This document shows, piece by piece, positions 26,486-35,709 of a stretch of 64,000 bases of DNA. Both the position numbers and the translations under genes were made by a program. The notes under the pieces were generated by a model. It made no database searches, was not told the DNA's origin, and was given only the letters and a program-made list of their open reading frames with translations. The DNA is from Cohaesibacter sp. ES.047 (GTDB taxonomy: Bacteria > Pseudomonadota > Alphaproteobacteria > Rhizobiales > Cohaesibacteraceae). Numbering within the stretch: position 1 is the first letter of the stretch; each line of letters opens with the position of its first letter. The stretch is taken from NCBI RefSeq assembly GCF_900215505.1, contig NZ_LT907844.1, positions 2,452,501-2,516,500 of the forward strand, given 5' to 3'.

Positions 26486-29200
26486 CTAGATCAGATCCGC
26501 AATCTTGCGGCCGATCTCAGGCACCTTGAACACCATATGCACCAGATCAGGGTCATCCGGGTCCGTCCGGGTTTCAAAGCCGAGGGCTTCACACATCTGG
26601 CGCATGGTCTTGTTGGAGCGCAGGACCTCTCCGGCCACTTCGCGAAAACCGTCCTTTTCGGCAAATTGCAGGATGAGCTTCATCATGATCCAGCCAAGAC
26701 CCAATCCCTTGAGATCCGAACGCACCATCACGGCATACTCACCCGTTTCATGATTGCCATCCCCCATCAAGCGGACCGAGGCCAGCATTTCACCGCTCAT
26801 GGGGTCCACCGCGATGAAGGCCATGGAACGGGCATAATCGATTTGCGTTAACCGGGAGATGAAGGCGTGGGTCATGGTGCGCGCCGCCGAGAAGAAACGC
26901 AGCCGCATGTCTTCATCCGTGACATGATCGAAAAAGCCCGGAAACAGCGCCTCGTCTTCGGGTTTCATGGGTCTGATGAAGACCGTGCGGCCATTCTTGA
27001 GCTCGCGCACCTGTTCCCAGTCGTGCGGGTAGGGTTTGACGGCAAACCGATTGTGCGGATGGATGCCCTCGGGCACCTTGATCACTTCAACACGGGCATC
27101 GGCAATGACAAAGCCACCGGCATCGGCCAACAGGGGATTGAAATCGAGTTCAGCGATTTCGGGGAAGTCCGCGACCATCCGGCTCATCTTAACGAGGATT
27201 TGCGCAAGGGCCGCGCGATCACAAGCAGGCGTGTCCCTATAGCCTTCGAGGCGGCGGTTGACGCGTGTCTTCTCGATCATGCGGAGCGCCGAGAGGGGAT
27301 CGAGCGGAGGCAGTGCCATGGCCTTGTCCCGGATCACCTCGACCGCAGTACCGCCGCGCCCGAAGACCATCACCGGCCCGAAAATCGGATCTACGTTCAT
27401 GCCGGCGAACAGTTCGATGGAATGGGGCTTCCTGACCATGGGGTGAACCGTCACGCCGTCAATCACGGCCTCGGGGTTGGCCTCCCGTGCCCGGGTCATG
27501 ACCTGTTGTGCCGCCGTGGCAACGGCTCCGGTGTTGCCAAGGTGAAGCACGACGCCGCCGATGTCGGATTTATAGAGAATATCGGGACTGTCAATCTTGA
27601 CCACGGCGGAGCCATAACGAGCGATGAGGGGGGCTGCCTTCTGGGCCGCTTCAACCGCCGTTGGAGCGGCATAGGAGGGGGCGATGGGAATGTCATACGC
27701 TTCGAGAAGCTTGGTCACGGCCACTGCATTCAACCGGTGTTGACTATCATGCAGAGCGTCATCGATCACCGTCCGTGCCGCTTCGTAATCGGGCTGAAAA
27801 TCGCCGATGGCAGGTGGCATGCGCATCAACTGATCCTGCGCCTCCATGTAGCGCACCACGTAGGAAAATCCCCTGAGGGCATCAGCGGGCGTTGGATAGT
27901 GTGGGATACCAGCAGCCTCGAACATCCGATTGACGGTTTCGCCTCCGCCCAGCCATGCCGCAAACACCGGAATGCGCCGTTTGCCCGCCTTCTTGCGTTC
28001 CTCGATCACGTCGATGATGGCCTTGGCTGCCTCTTCGCCGGTGGCAAGCGCGGTCGGGCAGGTCATGACTAGGATCGCGTGGCTGTTGCGGTCTTCCATG
28101 AGGATATCAAGCGCATCCTTGTAGCGCTGCGGGCCAGAATCCACCACGATGTTGACCGGGTTGCTGCGAGACCAGCTGGCTGGCAGAATGGCGTCGAGTT
28201 TGTCAATCGTGCTGTCTTCAAGCGTGGCCAATGAGCCGCCGTGATCAATCAGATCATCCACGGCAAGAACACCGATGCCGGCGCTGTTGGTCATCACCGT
28301 AAGCTTGGAGCCATTGAGCTTGCGCACATGCGTGAGGGTCTCGACGGCGGCAAAGAACTCGTCGAGGTCATGCACCCGCAGCAGCCCCGTGCGCTCGAAC
28401 GCGGCATCATAGGCCGCGTCGGCACCGACCAGTTTGTTGTTGCGCGAGGCAAAGGCCGATGCGCCCTCTGCGTGGCGTCCCGACTTGATCAGGACCACCG
28501 GCTTTGTGCGGGCGGCCGCACGGGCTGACGACATGAATTTGCGTGCGTTGATGATGGTCTCCACATAAAGCAGGATCGCCCGTGTGTGCGGGTCCATGGC
28601 AAAGTGGTCCATCATGTCGGCAAAATCGACATCAGCCTTGTCGCCAAGGGAAATGAGGCCAGAAAATCCGATGTTGTTGTGGCTGGCCCAATCCGCAACC
28701 GAGGCCGTGATCGCTCCCGATTGGGAAATCAGCGCAAGATCGCCTGAAAGTGCCGAGACATGGCAATAGGACGCATTGAGACCATGGCGCGGGGACTGGA
28801 TACCCATGCAGTTGGGACCGATCAGTCGCACCTTGTGATCTGCCGCCGCATCCATGGTTTCGCGTTTCTGTTTGTCGTCAAGCCCGCCCATCTCCGTGGT
28901 GATCACCACGGCGCCCCGGCAGCCTTTCTCGCCCAAGGCCTTGATGGCGGGCGCAACTTTGTCCGGCGCAAGGGCAACAATGGCCAGATCGGGCTTGATC
29001 TCCAACGCATCAACAGACGTGAGCACCGCCAAACCCTCGATCTCCCCCCCGTCCGGGTGGATCAGATACACCTTGTCGCGATATTTGCCGCTGAGAAGAT
29101 TGCGCGTAACCGCCTGTCCGATGGTTCCCTCCGCTGCCGAGGCACCGACGACGATGACGTTGCGGGGCCTGAAAAAGACGTCGAGATGGTAGCTGCTCAT
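26486..29200 (-). CDS. Pat-type bifunctional acyl-CoA-synthetase-like/GNAT acetyltransferase
   Basis: 904 aa from ATG 29200 (GAGGGG upstream); the longer frame to 29362 has no family sequence. Order: CoA-binding Rossmann domain (FFRPRNVIVVGAS, ~8-130), succinyl-CoA-ligase-like domains (~150-460), ATP-grasp (~490-710) and a C-terminal GNAT domain (~735-895, with LKGLGLGWIMMKLIL as the acetyl-CoA loop). This is the layout of Pat/PatZ protein lysine acetyltransferases, which silence acetyl-CoA synthetase. Where active NDP-forming synthetases have SHTG with the phospho-histidine, this protein has SRNN, so the synthetase half is probably regulatory only. Confidence 0.88.
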   Translation of the reverse strand: MSSYHLDVFFRPRNVIVVGASAAEGTIGQAVTRNLLSGKYRDKVYLIHPDGGEIEGLAVLTSVDALEIKPDLAIVALAPDKVAPAIKALGEKGCRGAVVITTEMGGLDDKQKRETMDAAADHKVRLIGPNCMGIQSPRHGLNASYCHVSALSGDLALISQSGAITASVADWASHNNIGFSGLISLGDKADVDFADMMDHFAMDPHTRAILLYVETIINARKFMSSARAAARTKPVVLIKSGRHAEGASAFASRNNKLVGADAAYDAAFERTGLLRVHDLDEFFAAVETLTHVRKLNGSKLTVMTNSAGIGVLAVDDLIDHGGSLATLEDSTIDKLDAILPASWSRSNPVNIVVDSGPQRYKDALDILMEDRNSHAILVMTCPTALATGEEAAKAIIDVIEERKKAGKRRIPVFAAWLGGGETVNRMFEAAGIPHYPTPADALRGFSYVVRYMEAQDQLMRMPPAIGDFQPDYEAARTVIDDALHDSQHRLNAVAVTKLLEAYDIPIAPSYAAPTAVEAAQKAAPLIARYGSAVVKIDSPDILYKSDIGGVVLHLGNTGAVATAAQQVMTRAREANPEAVIDGVTVHPMVRKPHSIELFAGMNVDPIFGPVMVFGRGGTAVEVIRDKAMALPPLDPLSALRMIEKTRVNRRLEGYRDTPACDRAALAQILVKMSRMVADFPEIAELDFNPLLADAGGFVIADARVEVIKVPEGIHPHNRFAVKPYPHDWEQVRELKNGRTVFIRPMKPEDEALFPGFFDHVTDEDMRLRFFSAARTMTHAFISRLTQIDYARSMAFIAVDPMSGEMLASVRLMGDGNHETGEYAVMVRSDLKGLGLGWIMMKLILQFAEKDGFREVAGEVLRSNKTMRQMCEALGFETRTDPDDPDLVHMVFKVPEIGRKIADLI

Positions 29201-29541
29201 GATCCCCTCATTCGCTGTAAGTCCATGTAAGCCCACGGAAGCCCATGAAACGGCACCCCGCGAGGAGGCACTCCTGTCCCTAACCGGCCCATGACAGCTT
29301 GTCCTTGATGTATCCAGTGTTGCCAGCGCTTTGCTTTGAAATTCACAAGCAATCTGGATCATACTTTAGTTAAAGACAGTCCTGTCCAAGATCGGGGCGA
29401 TTAATAAGGTGTTAAGCAAAGGAAAAGGCAAATAAAAACAGATGCAATCTATTAAAGTTCTGCTGTTAGTCTTTCGCCTAGCGCGATCGTGAACGGGTAT
29501 TGAGTGGGCGCGCGACAGGGGTAAGGCACTTGGAACGGGAA
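29201..29541. other. Intergenic region with imperfect direct repeats
   Basis: About 340 bases between divergent genes. At 29218-29248 three imperfect copies of aagYccaYg occur (aagtccatg, aagcccacg, aagcccatg). The section 29340-29470 is AT-rich and probably carries the promoters. Confidence 0.45.
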
Positions 29542-29949
29542 ATGGAACTGGGGAGTGTGGAGAATCTGGTTGATGCTGATGAAAGCCACCGGGCCAATCA
29601 TCATCGAGCAATTGCGGAATACCAGAAACTACGCTCGGACATTGATGTATTGGGCACCAAGCTTTCGGCGGCCGATTATGGTCGCTCTGCAGACATGGAA
29701 AGAGTCTTGACGGAAGTGTCCAGCCTCAAGGGGCAGGTCAATATGCTTCTGCAGCAGATCGCGCCCTTGCAGGAAATGCACGAGAACTCCCTGAAATCGC
29801 AGGAACGACTCAACAAGGTTGAATCCAAATTGCGCAAACTGGCGGAAATGGCGTCGAGGACACCCAACTATGTCCAGACCCAGCATACCTGGTTGCCGCT
29901 GTTTGCCATCATCCAGCTGATCATGAGCTGGGTCATCCTTGTCGAGTAG
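29542..29949 (+). CDS. Coiled-coil protein with a C-terminal membrane anchor
   Basis: 135 aa from ATG 29542, which follows GGAACGGGA; an in-frame TTG start exists about 40 bases upstream. Residues ~20-100 are a heptad-rich helix (VLTEVSSLKGQVNMLLQQI, SQERLNKVESKLRKLAEMA), and residues ~115-133 are hydrophobic (WLPLFAIIQLIMSWVILV), ending at VE. That is a tail-anchored layout: a cytoplasmic coiled coil held by its last helix. No family recognised. Confidence 0.7.
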   Translation: MELGSVENLVDADESHRANHHRAIAEYQKLRSDIDVLGTKLSAADYGRSADMERVLTEVSSLKGQVNMLLQQIAPLQEMHENSLKSQERLNKVESKLRKLAEMASRTPNYVQTQHTWLPLFAIIQLIMSWVILVE

Positions 29950-29999
29950 ACGCCGTGCAGGAAACGACGGCCCTCAAAAGGGGACACCAAAATGCGCCA

Positions 30000-30023
30000 C
30001 CCGGCAAGGCTATCCTCGCCGGG
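30000..30023. terminator. Hairpin between convergent genes
   Basis: CCCGGCAAGG pairs with CCTCGCCGGG (one G-U-type mismatch) over a 4-base loop, 17 bases beyond the stress-protein stop; AAAATG/CATTTT flanks one side. Confidence 0.65.
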
Positions 30024-30039
30024 CACGCTGTCGTGCGCT

Positions 30040-30876
30040 CTAGTGGGCCATGATGCAAGGCACTGACATTGACGTCAGCATTTCGCGTGTGGCCCCACCC
30101 ATGATGAATTCGCGCATGCGGCTATGACCGTATCCGCCCATCACGACGAGTTCGATCTTGTTCGATTCGACATAGTCCAGCAGAGCGCCGGCAACGCCCT
30201 TGCCTTCGGACGAGACACTGCTGATCGTTACTTCTACCCCATGACGGGCGAGATAGGTTGCCAGATCGGCGCCGGGGTCGCCCGGCAGATGCAGTTTCTT
30301 GCCATCGACCAGCACGACTTGTACTTCCTCGGCAAGTTCAAGGATGGGCATGGCGGCATGGATGGCACGCGCGGCCGTCTTGGACCCATCCCAGGCCACC
30401 ATGACCTTTTTGGCCGAGAAGGCTTCTGTGCCGACGTAGGGCACGACCATGATCGGCTGGCCTGAATCGAACAGTGCAGCTTCAATCAGATCCGCGCGCA
30501 GGGGTTCCGGCTTGTCCGGATTGTCCTGTCCCACGATGATCAGATCGCAAAGGCGCGTGTTGTTGACGAAGGTTTCTAGACCTCCGGGTGTGATGTCCAG
30601 CAACCGGGTTTCGAGCGTGACGTCGCTTTTTTGAGCGTATTCCGAGAACCGCTCCAGAGCAGATTTTGCTTTCTGGATCGAACGGTTACGCGCGTCGGCA
30701 ATGAACTGATCGGGCACCGGCTGAACCATGAGAGCCGGGACGACCGGCTCGATCAGCGGAGCAACGCCCGTGAGGTGCGCATTCAGATGGCTGGCTATTT
30801 CCGTTGCGATTTGGACGGGGGCGGTTGTGAGATCCGTCTCCGTGTCGAGCAGGCAAACGATATCTTTGATGGCCAT
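30040..30876 (-). CDS. Universal stress protein, tandem Usp domains
   Basis: 278 aa made of two Usp folds (~1-145 and ~150-278). The second contains the ATP-binding signature MGGYGHSRMREFIMGGATREML (G-x2-G-x9-G-T/S); the first is degenerate there (IIVGQDNP). Tandem Usp proteins act in the cytoplasm under starvation, oxygen limitation or other stress. A perfect FNR-type box lies 175 bases upstream of its start, which fits known oxygen-controlled Usp genes in alphaproteobacteria. It is monocistronic. Confidence 0.9.
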   Translation of the reverse strand: MAIKDIVCLLDTETDLTTAPVQIATEIASHLNAHLTGVAPLIEPVVPALMVQPVPDQFIADARNRSIQKAKSALERFSEYAQKSDVTLETRLLDITPGGLETFVNNTRLCDLIIVGQDNPDKPEPLRADLIEAALFDSGQPIMVVPYVGTEAFSAKKVMVAWDGSKTAARAIHAAMPILELAEEVQVVLVDGKKLHLPGDPGADLATYLARHGVEVTISSVSSEGKGVAGALLDYVESNKIELVVMGGYGHSRMREFIMGGATREMLTSMSVPCIMAH

Positions 30877-31050
30877 ATCCGGCCTCCTCTCCTAGGGGGC
30901 AAATGTGTGATAGACCGCCAAATCCTAATCTCCGGATTTGGTCGATCTTCATGACTAGATGAATATCTCTTCAGCAAGTGAGCAAGCCGCCGTCAGAGAC
31001 TGCCGAGTGTTCGGCTATGTGACTATGGCCCAACGCCTTTATGGACTGCT

Positions 31051-31064
31051 TTGATTGGAATCAA
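31051..31064. promoter_or_regulatory. FNR/FixK-type box
   Basis: TTGATTGGAATCAA, an exact match to the consensus TTGAT-N4-ATCAA, in the 455-base gap between the divergent stress-protein gene (175 bases away) and the DMT transporter gene (268 bases away). The stress protein is the likelier target. The remainder of the gap (30877-31331) shows nothing else recognisable. Confidence 0.65.
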
Positions 31065-31331
31065 GTGGTCAGAGCAATAGCCAAAAGGTGTAGAGCAATC
31101 ATTGTCCTCGTCTCTCCAAAGCAGAAAAATTGCACATTTTCAAGCAGAAAGCCCGATCCGGGTTTGTGGCGTACTGTCATGACCAGAAACGACTTGTCAT
31201 GTCGAGGCAACGCTTGCTAATAGTCAAGAAGCTTCCCGTCGCCCTCCATGTGTGGCCAGTCCATTGGTGCTTGTCTTTCCTCAGGCAAGCCACGAGCCAC
31301 AAGCGGTCGCACACCCCTGAAAGAATGACAG

Positions 31332-32201
31332 ATGCGCATTTCCGGCCCAGTCTTCGCCCTGCTTGCAGTCACGATCTTTTCGATTCAGGACGCGATCACA
31401 AAGCATGTGGGCCAGCTTTATTCGCCGTTTCTGATCAGCATGATCCGCTACTGGGCCTTTGCTTTGTTCGGTGTGTTGCTGGTCATGAATACCAAGGGCA
31501 GCTTTCGCCAGGCGATCCACACCGCCCGCCCGATGTTGCAGATTGGCAGAGGCCTTCTGCTTGTCGTGCAAATCCTGTTATCAATTCTCAGCTTCGCCTA
31601 TGTGGGCCTGGCGCAAAGTCAGGCGATTTTCGTTGCCGCGCCGCTGATGGTAGCCTTGCTGTCCATTCCGATCCTTGGTGAGATCATTGGCTGGAAGCGC
31701 TGGATGGCAATTGCCGTGGGCATGTGCGGCGTCCTCATCATCATCAATCCCTTTGATGCGGATTTCTCGAACTATACTTTCCTGCCGGTGTTCTGTGTCT
31801 TCACGCTGTCCCTTTACAACATTCTGACCCGCCTGGCTGGACGTACGGATCCGCCGCAAGTGAGTTTCTTCTACACCGGCGTGATCGGCCTCGTGGTCAC
31901 CAGTTGCATCGGGCCGTTCTTCTGGACCGATATTCCGCTTGCGGATTGGGTATGGCTGATCGCTTTGTGTCTGACAGGGGTGTCAGGTCACTATTGCCTC
32001 ATTCGGGCGCTGGACCTTTCTGAAGCGGTGACGGTCCAGACCCTGAGCTATCTGCAACTCGTCTATGGATTGGCCTATGGCTATTTCATCTTCAACGAGA
32101 ATTTGACCATGGTAATGCTGCTGGGATCCATGCTGGTCGTCTTCGCTGGTGTCTTCACGATCTGGCGTGATCACAGATTAAAAAGAGCAGGAAAAGCCTG
32201 A
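31332..32201 (+). CDS. DMT-superfamily transporter (EamA family)
   Basis: 289 aa with ten hydrophobic helices in two EamA repeats (~5-135 and ~147-280). The second repeat carries LSEAVTVQTLSYLQLVYGLAYGYFIF split by short turns, the usual drug/metabolite transporter pattern. It is an inner-membrane exporter or importer of small metabolites; substrate cannot be told. The protein starts MRISGPVFALLAV and ends in a short basic tail. It converges on rsmD with 53 bases between the stops. Confidence 0.88.
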   Translation: MRISGPVFALLAVTIFSIQDAITKHVGQLYSPFLISMIRYWAFALFGVLLVMNTKGSFRQAIHTARPMLQIGRGLLLVVQILLSILSFAYVGLAQSQAIFVAAPLMVALLSIPILGEIIGWKRWMAIAVGMCGVLIIINPFDADFSNYTFLPVFCVFTLSLYNILTRLAGRTDPPQVSFFYTGVIGLVVTSCIGPFFWTDIPLADWVWLIALCLTGVSGHYCLIRALDLSEAVTVQTLSYLQLVYGLAYGYFIFNENLTMVMLLGSMLVVFAGVFTIWRDHRLKRAGKA

Positions 32202-32254
32202 CGTTCAATGCCTGTTGGGTGGTTGCGCGCTCAAGCAACTGGTTTTTGCGTAAA

Positions 32255-32824
32255 TCAGGCGAGGTTCGGTTGGCCCAACCGCAGGAAAACAAGCTTCGTG
32301 TCGCCATAGCTGCGTTCGTCGAGACGCTCGAAGCCATCGGGTATGGCAAGCTCGGCCCGCTCATCCTCTTCCCAGACAATCAGAGCCGCCGGTTTGAGCC
32401 AGCCGCCTGCAACAGCACTCTCGAGGGCCCGCTCTCCAAGCCCCTTGTTGTAAGGAGGATCCATGAAGAGAAGAGAGAAGGGCTCCATGGTGCCGATGTC
32501 GCCAAGCTTTGTTGCATCCCGGCGAAAGATCTTGGCAACGCCATTCAGGCCGAGGGTTTCCATGTTGGTCCGGATGAGACCGCGCCCCTCGATGCCATCT
32601 TCGACGAAAAGCGCCGCTGATGCGCCGCGCGAAAGCGCCTCGCAGCCAAGAGCACCAGTGCCCGCAAACAGATCGAGCACCCGCGCATCCTCAACCACGT
32701 GATCATAGGAATGGGCAAGAATATTGAACAGGGTCTCGCGCACCCGATCCGTTGTGGGGCGGATCGATTGGCTTTTGGGACTGGCCAGTTGCTTGCCCTT
32801 GAGGCGTCCTCCGACAATGCGCAT
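32255..32824 (-). CDS. rsmD: 16S rRNA (guanine(966)-N(2))-methyltransferase RsmD
   Basis: 189 aa, normal length. MRIVGGRLKGKQL and RPTTDRVRETLFNIL are the RsmD N-terminal signature, DLFAGTGALGCEALSRGA binds SAM (~50-68) and MDPPYNKG is the catalytic N-methylase motif (~120). It modifies G966 of 16S rRNA during 30S assembly. It lies 106 bases downstream of the pseudouridine synthase gene on the same strand, with a terminator hairpin between them, so it probably also has its own promoter. Confidence 0.95.
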   Translation of the reverse strand: MRIVGGRLKGKQLASPKSQSIRPTTDRVRETLFNILAHSYDHVVEDARVLDLFAGTGALGCEALSRGASAALFVEDGIEGRGLIRTNMETLGLNGVAKIFRRDATKLGDIGTMEPFSLLFMDPPYNKGLGERALESAVAGGWLKPAALIVWEEDERAELAIPDGFERLDERSYGDTKLVFLRLGQPNLA

Positions 32825-32878
32825 GATCAGGGGCCTTCTTGATGTTCGTAAAGACAGAGACGTATTGAAACAAGGAAA

Positions 32879-32903
32879 GACCGGACGGTTTCAACGCCCG
32901 GTC
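32879..32903 (-). terminator. Hairpin downstream of the pseudouridine synthase gene
   Basis: On the minus strand GACCGG...CCGGTC closes a 13-base loop and is followed by TTTCCTTGTTTC. It would reduce read-through into rsmD. Confidence 0.55.
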
Positions 32904-32930
32904 AATCGGAATGGCACAAAGCCGTTTGGA

Positions 32931-34916
32931 CTAGTCGCGCCCGGACCGTCCCTTCGGACCACCGGGCCGGAAACCGCCCTGACCCGATCCACGCGGACCT
33001 GAGCCGCCAGAACGCGGTCCACCAGAACGCGGTCCACCGGAGCGTGGCCCTTCTGAACGTGATCCCTTGGGGCCAGAGCCGCGCGGCCCATCGGCACGGA
33101 ATTTACCTGACCCGGCATTGCTCTTGCCGCCGCCGAAGCCCTTCTTGCCGCCAAAGGATTTGGAGCCGTCGGACTTCTTGCGCTCAATGCGGGCATTGGG
33201 GTCGAGCATGTCTGCCTTTTGGGGGCGACCGCCGACCTTGCGCGAATTGCGCCCTGAGGTCTTGCGTCCGTCTGCGCCTTCTTCCCGGTAGACGAAGCTC
33301 GTGCGACGCGGAGCGGTTGGATCAAACTTCTTGCGTTCGGCATAGGGAATGGCGTTGTAGCTTGGCTTGTCGCCGCGATCAAAGCCGCGGTCATCGCCCT
33401 GCCGATCCCGGCCGCCATCGCGATCCCGGCCACCATTTCTGTCCCGACCACCATCGCGGTCTCGGCTGCGGGGGCCATCGCGATCCTTGAAGCCGCCATC
33501 CCGATCCCTGTCGGATCCGCGGGCTTTGCGACCCTCGCGATCGGCAATCACGCGTGCGCCTTCCTTGGCCGAAAGATAGCCGCCCTTGGCACCGCCCGAT
33601 TTCTTGCGCTCGTCTTTCTTGTCCTTCTTGGGATCTTCCTTGGCAATCTCGGTCAGGATCGGCGCGTCAAAATCCGCACCAGAATCCTCCACCAACCGTT
33701 CGCCGAGCTGATCTCTCAGCACGCGGCCACGGATTTCCGAAATTTTGCCCTCTTCCAGATCAAGCAGCTGGAACGGACCATAGGAGACACGGATCAGACG
33801 GTTCACATCAAGGCCAAGATGGCCCAGAACCTTTTTCACTTCCCGGTTCTTGCCTTCGCGCAGAGCGACCGTGATCCAGACGTTGTCGCCCACTTCGCGC
33901 TCAATTTCTGCATCGATGGAGCCATAGAGAACGCCGTCAACAGCAACACCTTCGGCCAGCGTGTCGAGCTGGGCCTGTGTCACCTTGCCATAGGCACGCA
34001 CGCGATAGCGCCGGAGCCAACCCGTGGAGGGCAACTCCAACACACGGGCGAGACCGCCGTCGTTGGTCAGCAGCAGAAGACCTTCGGTGTTGATATCAAG
34101 GCGTCCCACAGTGATCACTCGCGGCAACCCTTCGGGCAGCTTTTCAAACACCGTCTGACGGCCTTCCGGGTCGGACGTGGTGGTCACAAGACCTCTGGGC
34201 TTGTTGTAAAGCCACAGGCGTGTGCGCTCGCGAACGGGCAGGGGAGCGCCGTCGACCAGAACCTTGTCTTTGGGATGAATGTTGATCGCGGGGGTGTCGA
34301 GCACCTTGCCGTTAACGCTTACCCGGCCGGCATCAATCCAGACCTCCGCATCGCGGCGCGAACACAGACCAGCGCGTGCCATGATCTTGGCAATGCGCTC
34401 GCCCTCCTCGAGGGCGCGTGTTGGCGGCGTGTAGGCTGGCCCCTTCGGCTTGTCGGGTTCCGTGGGCTTGACGGATTTGTTGCTGTGCGGGCGGGCCGAT
34501 GCGGGACGGTCCTTGCGTTTGCCGTCAAACGACTTCGCGCCGGGTTTTTGGCGCTCTCCGGCAAAGCCGCGCTTTCCGTCTGCACCAAACGAGCGTTTGG
34601 CGGGCTTGCGTTCATCACGCTCGGTTCGCTCGTTGCTGCTGCGCATTTCGCTCTCTTCTTGCGTTTCGCGCCGGGCATCAAGGCCCGGAGCCCAGCCGCC
34701 ACCGTCGCGATCGCGCGTCCGGTATGGCTTTTTCTCGCCACGGCCTTTTGTTGAAGAACTTTTGTTGTCCTTGCCACCTTTGTGCATGCTGTCTTTCCTA
34801 TCAGAAAAGCTTGCAGAATTTTTCTTGTGGGCGCCATCGCGGCGCGCAGTTTCGGATCGGTCTGGCGACGTCGCGTCGGCAGAACCGGGTCCATTTTGAC
34901 CAGATTTGCGTTCCAT
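32931..34916 (-). CDS. RluB/RsuA-type rRNA pseudouridine synthase with long charged arms
   Basis: 661 aa from ATG 34916, about twice the family's usual length. The core (~165-400) holds an S4 RNA-binding domain ([25 protein letters not shown]) and the catalytic [17 protein letters not shown], where the Asp is the nucleophile. The first ~165 residues are rich in Lys, Ser, Arg and Asp; the last ~240 contain repeats such as [13 protein letters not shown] and [13 protein letters not shown]-like. Such arms are disordered and bind RNA. The target is probably 23S rRNA U2605-type uridine. The start shares a CCATGG with the divergent strand. Confidence 0.88.
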   Translation of the reverse strand: MERKSGQNGPGSADATSPDRSETARRDGAHKKNSASFSDRKDSMHKGGKDNKSSSTKGRGEKKPYRTRDRDGGGWAPGLDARRETQEESEMRSSNERTERDERKPAKRSFGADGKRGFAGERQKPGAKSFDGKRKDRPASARPHSNKSVKPTEPDKPKGPAYTPPTRALEEGERIAKIMARAGLCSRRDAEVWIDAGRVSVNGKVLDTPAINIHPKDKVLVDGAPLPVRERTRLWLYNKPRGLVTTTSDPEGRQTVFEKLPEGLPRVITVGRLDINTEGLLLLTNDGGLARVLELPSTGWLRRYRVRAYGKVTQAQLDTLAEGVAVDGVLYGSIDAEIEREVGDNVWITVALREGKNREVKKVLGHLGLDVNRLIRVSYGPFQLLDLEEGKISEIRGRVLRDQLGERLVEDSGADFDAPILTEIAKEDPKKDKKDERKKSGGAKGGYLSAKEGARVIADREGRKARGSDRDRDGGFKDRDGPRSRDRDGGRDRNGGRDRDGGRDRQGDDRGFDRGDKPSYNAIPYAERKKFDPTAPRRTSFVYREEGADGRKTSGRNSRKVGGRPQKADMLDPNARIERKKSDGSKSFGGKKGFGGGKSNAGSGKFRADGPRGSGPKGSRSEGPRSGGPRSGGPRSGGSGPRGSGQGGFRPGGPKGRSGRD

Positions 34917-34974
34917 GGCGAAAGCCTTTACCACAGATGCGACAGTCAAGGCGAGCGAAAACGGCAAGTGGCCC

Positions 34975-35472
34975 ATGCAGAGCAGTCACACAAGGTTAGC
35001 ATCGGAAAAAAGCGGCAGCATCACAGGTGTTGAGAGCTTCATGCAACGCGCACTCGCCGAGGCGCGCGCTGCCCAGACGCGGGGCGAAGTGCCCATCGGT
35101 GCTGTGCTGGTCAGGGACGGCACAATCCTTGCTGCTGATGGCAACCGAACGATTGAGCACAATGATCCCACCGCCCATGCCGAAATTCTTGTCATTCGGC
35201 AGGCCTGCAAGGCGCAGGGGAGCCAGCGCCTGCCCGAGTGCGATCTCTACGTGACGCTTGAACCGTGTCCCATGTGCGCGGCGGCCATTTCCTTTGCCCG
35301 CATCCGCAGACTCTATTTTGGCGCCGCTGACATCAAGGGCGGTGCCGTCGACAATGGCCCCTGCCTCTATCATCAGCCGATCTGTCACCATGCGCCGGAT
35401 GTCTATTCAGGATTTTCCGAAACCGAAGCCGCTGAATTGCTCAAGGATTTCTTTGCCGCGCGGCGGGACTGA
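34975..35472 (+). CDS. tadA: tRNA-specific adenosine deaminase TadA
   Basis: Deaminates A34 to inosine in tRNA-Arg(ACG). The zinc site is intact: HAEIL with the catalytic Glu, and [10 protein letters not shown]-terminal [12 protein letters not shown] and [10 protein letters not shown]-like [10 protein letters not shown] match the family. Starts at 34915, 34975 and 35041 are all in frame; 34975 is a compromise, because 35041 (after GAGAG) would trim two residues of the conserved SFM and 34915 adds an unlikely lead. It is divergent from the pseudouridine synthase gene. About 165 aa, normal length. Confidence 0.93.
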   Translation: MQSSHTRLASEKSGSITGVESFMQRALAEARAAQTRGEVPIGAVLVRDGTILAADGNRTIEHNDPTAHAEILVIRQACKAQGSQRLPECDLYVTLEPCPMCAAAISFARIRRLYFGAADIKGGAVDNGPCLYHQPICHHAPDVYSGFSETEAAELLKDFFAARRD

Positions 35473-35709
35473 AGGCCGCCCCGCCAAGAGGCTGAACCGC
35501 TCTCAGTCCTTGCTCTCAAAAGCTTTTCAACCAGCTTGACGATCTTGTCGGCAAAGAACAGCCGGTTCTTGGTTGAACTGACACCACTTTTTTTGACGTG
35601 CAGCTCAGGCTGCAGGCGATTGCGACGGCTCCCCGCTCTGTGGCATTCTCCGGCATTGCCCTGATTCTGGATCGGGCGATTCTCAAATCCAAGAAAGCAG
35701 CTTGTTCCC

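Noticed and set aside
26245-26529. 94-residue frame between convergent genes
   Set aside because: It overlaps the Pat-type gene and has no recognisable sequence.
33385-33500. Direct repeats in the pseudouridine synthase gene considered as a CRISPR-like array
   Set aside because: They are short, degenerate and in frame, encoding the DRDGG tail; no spacers of constant length exist.
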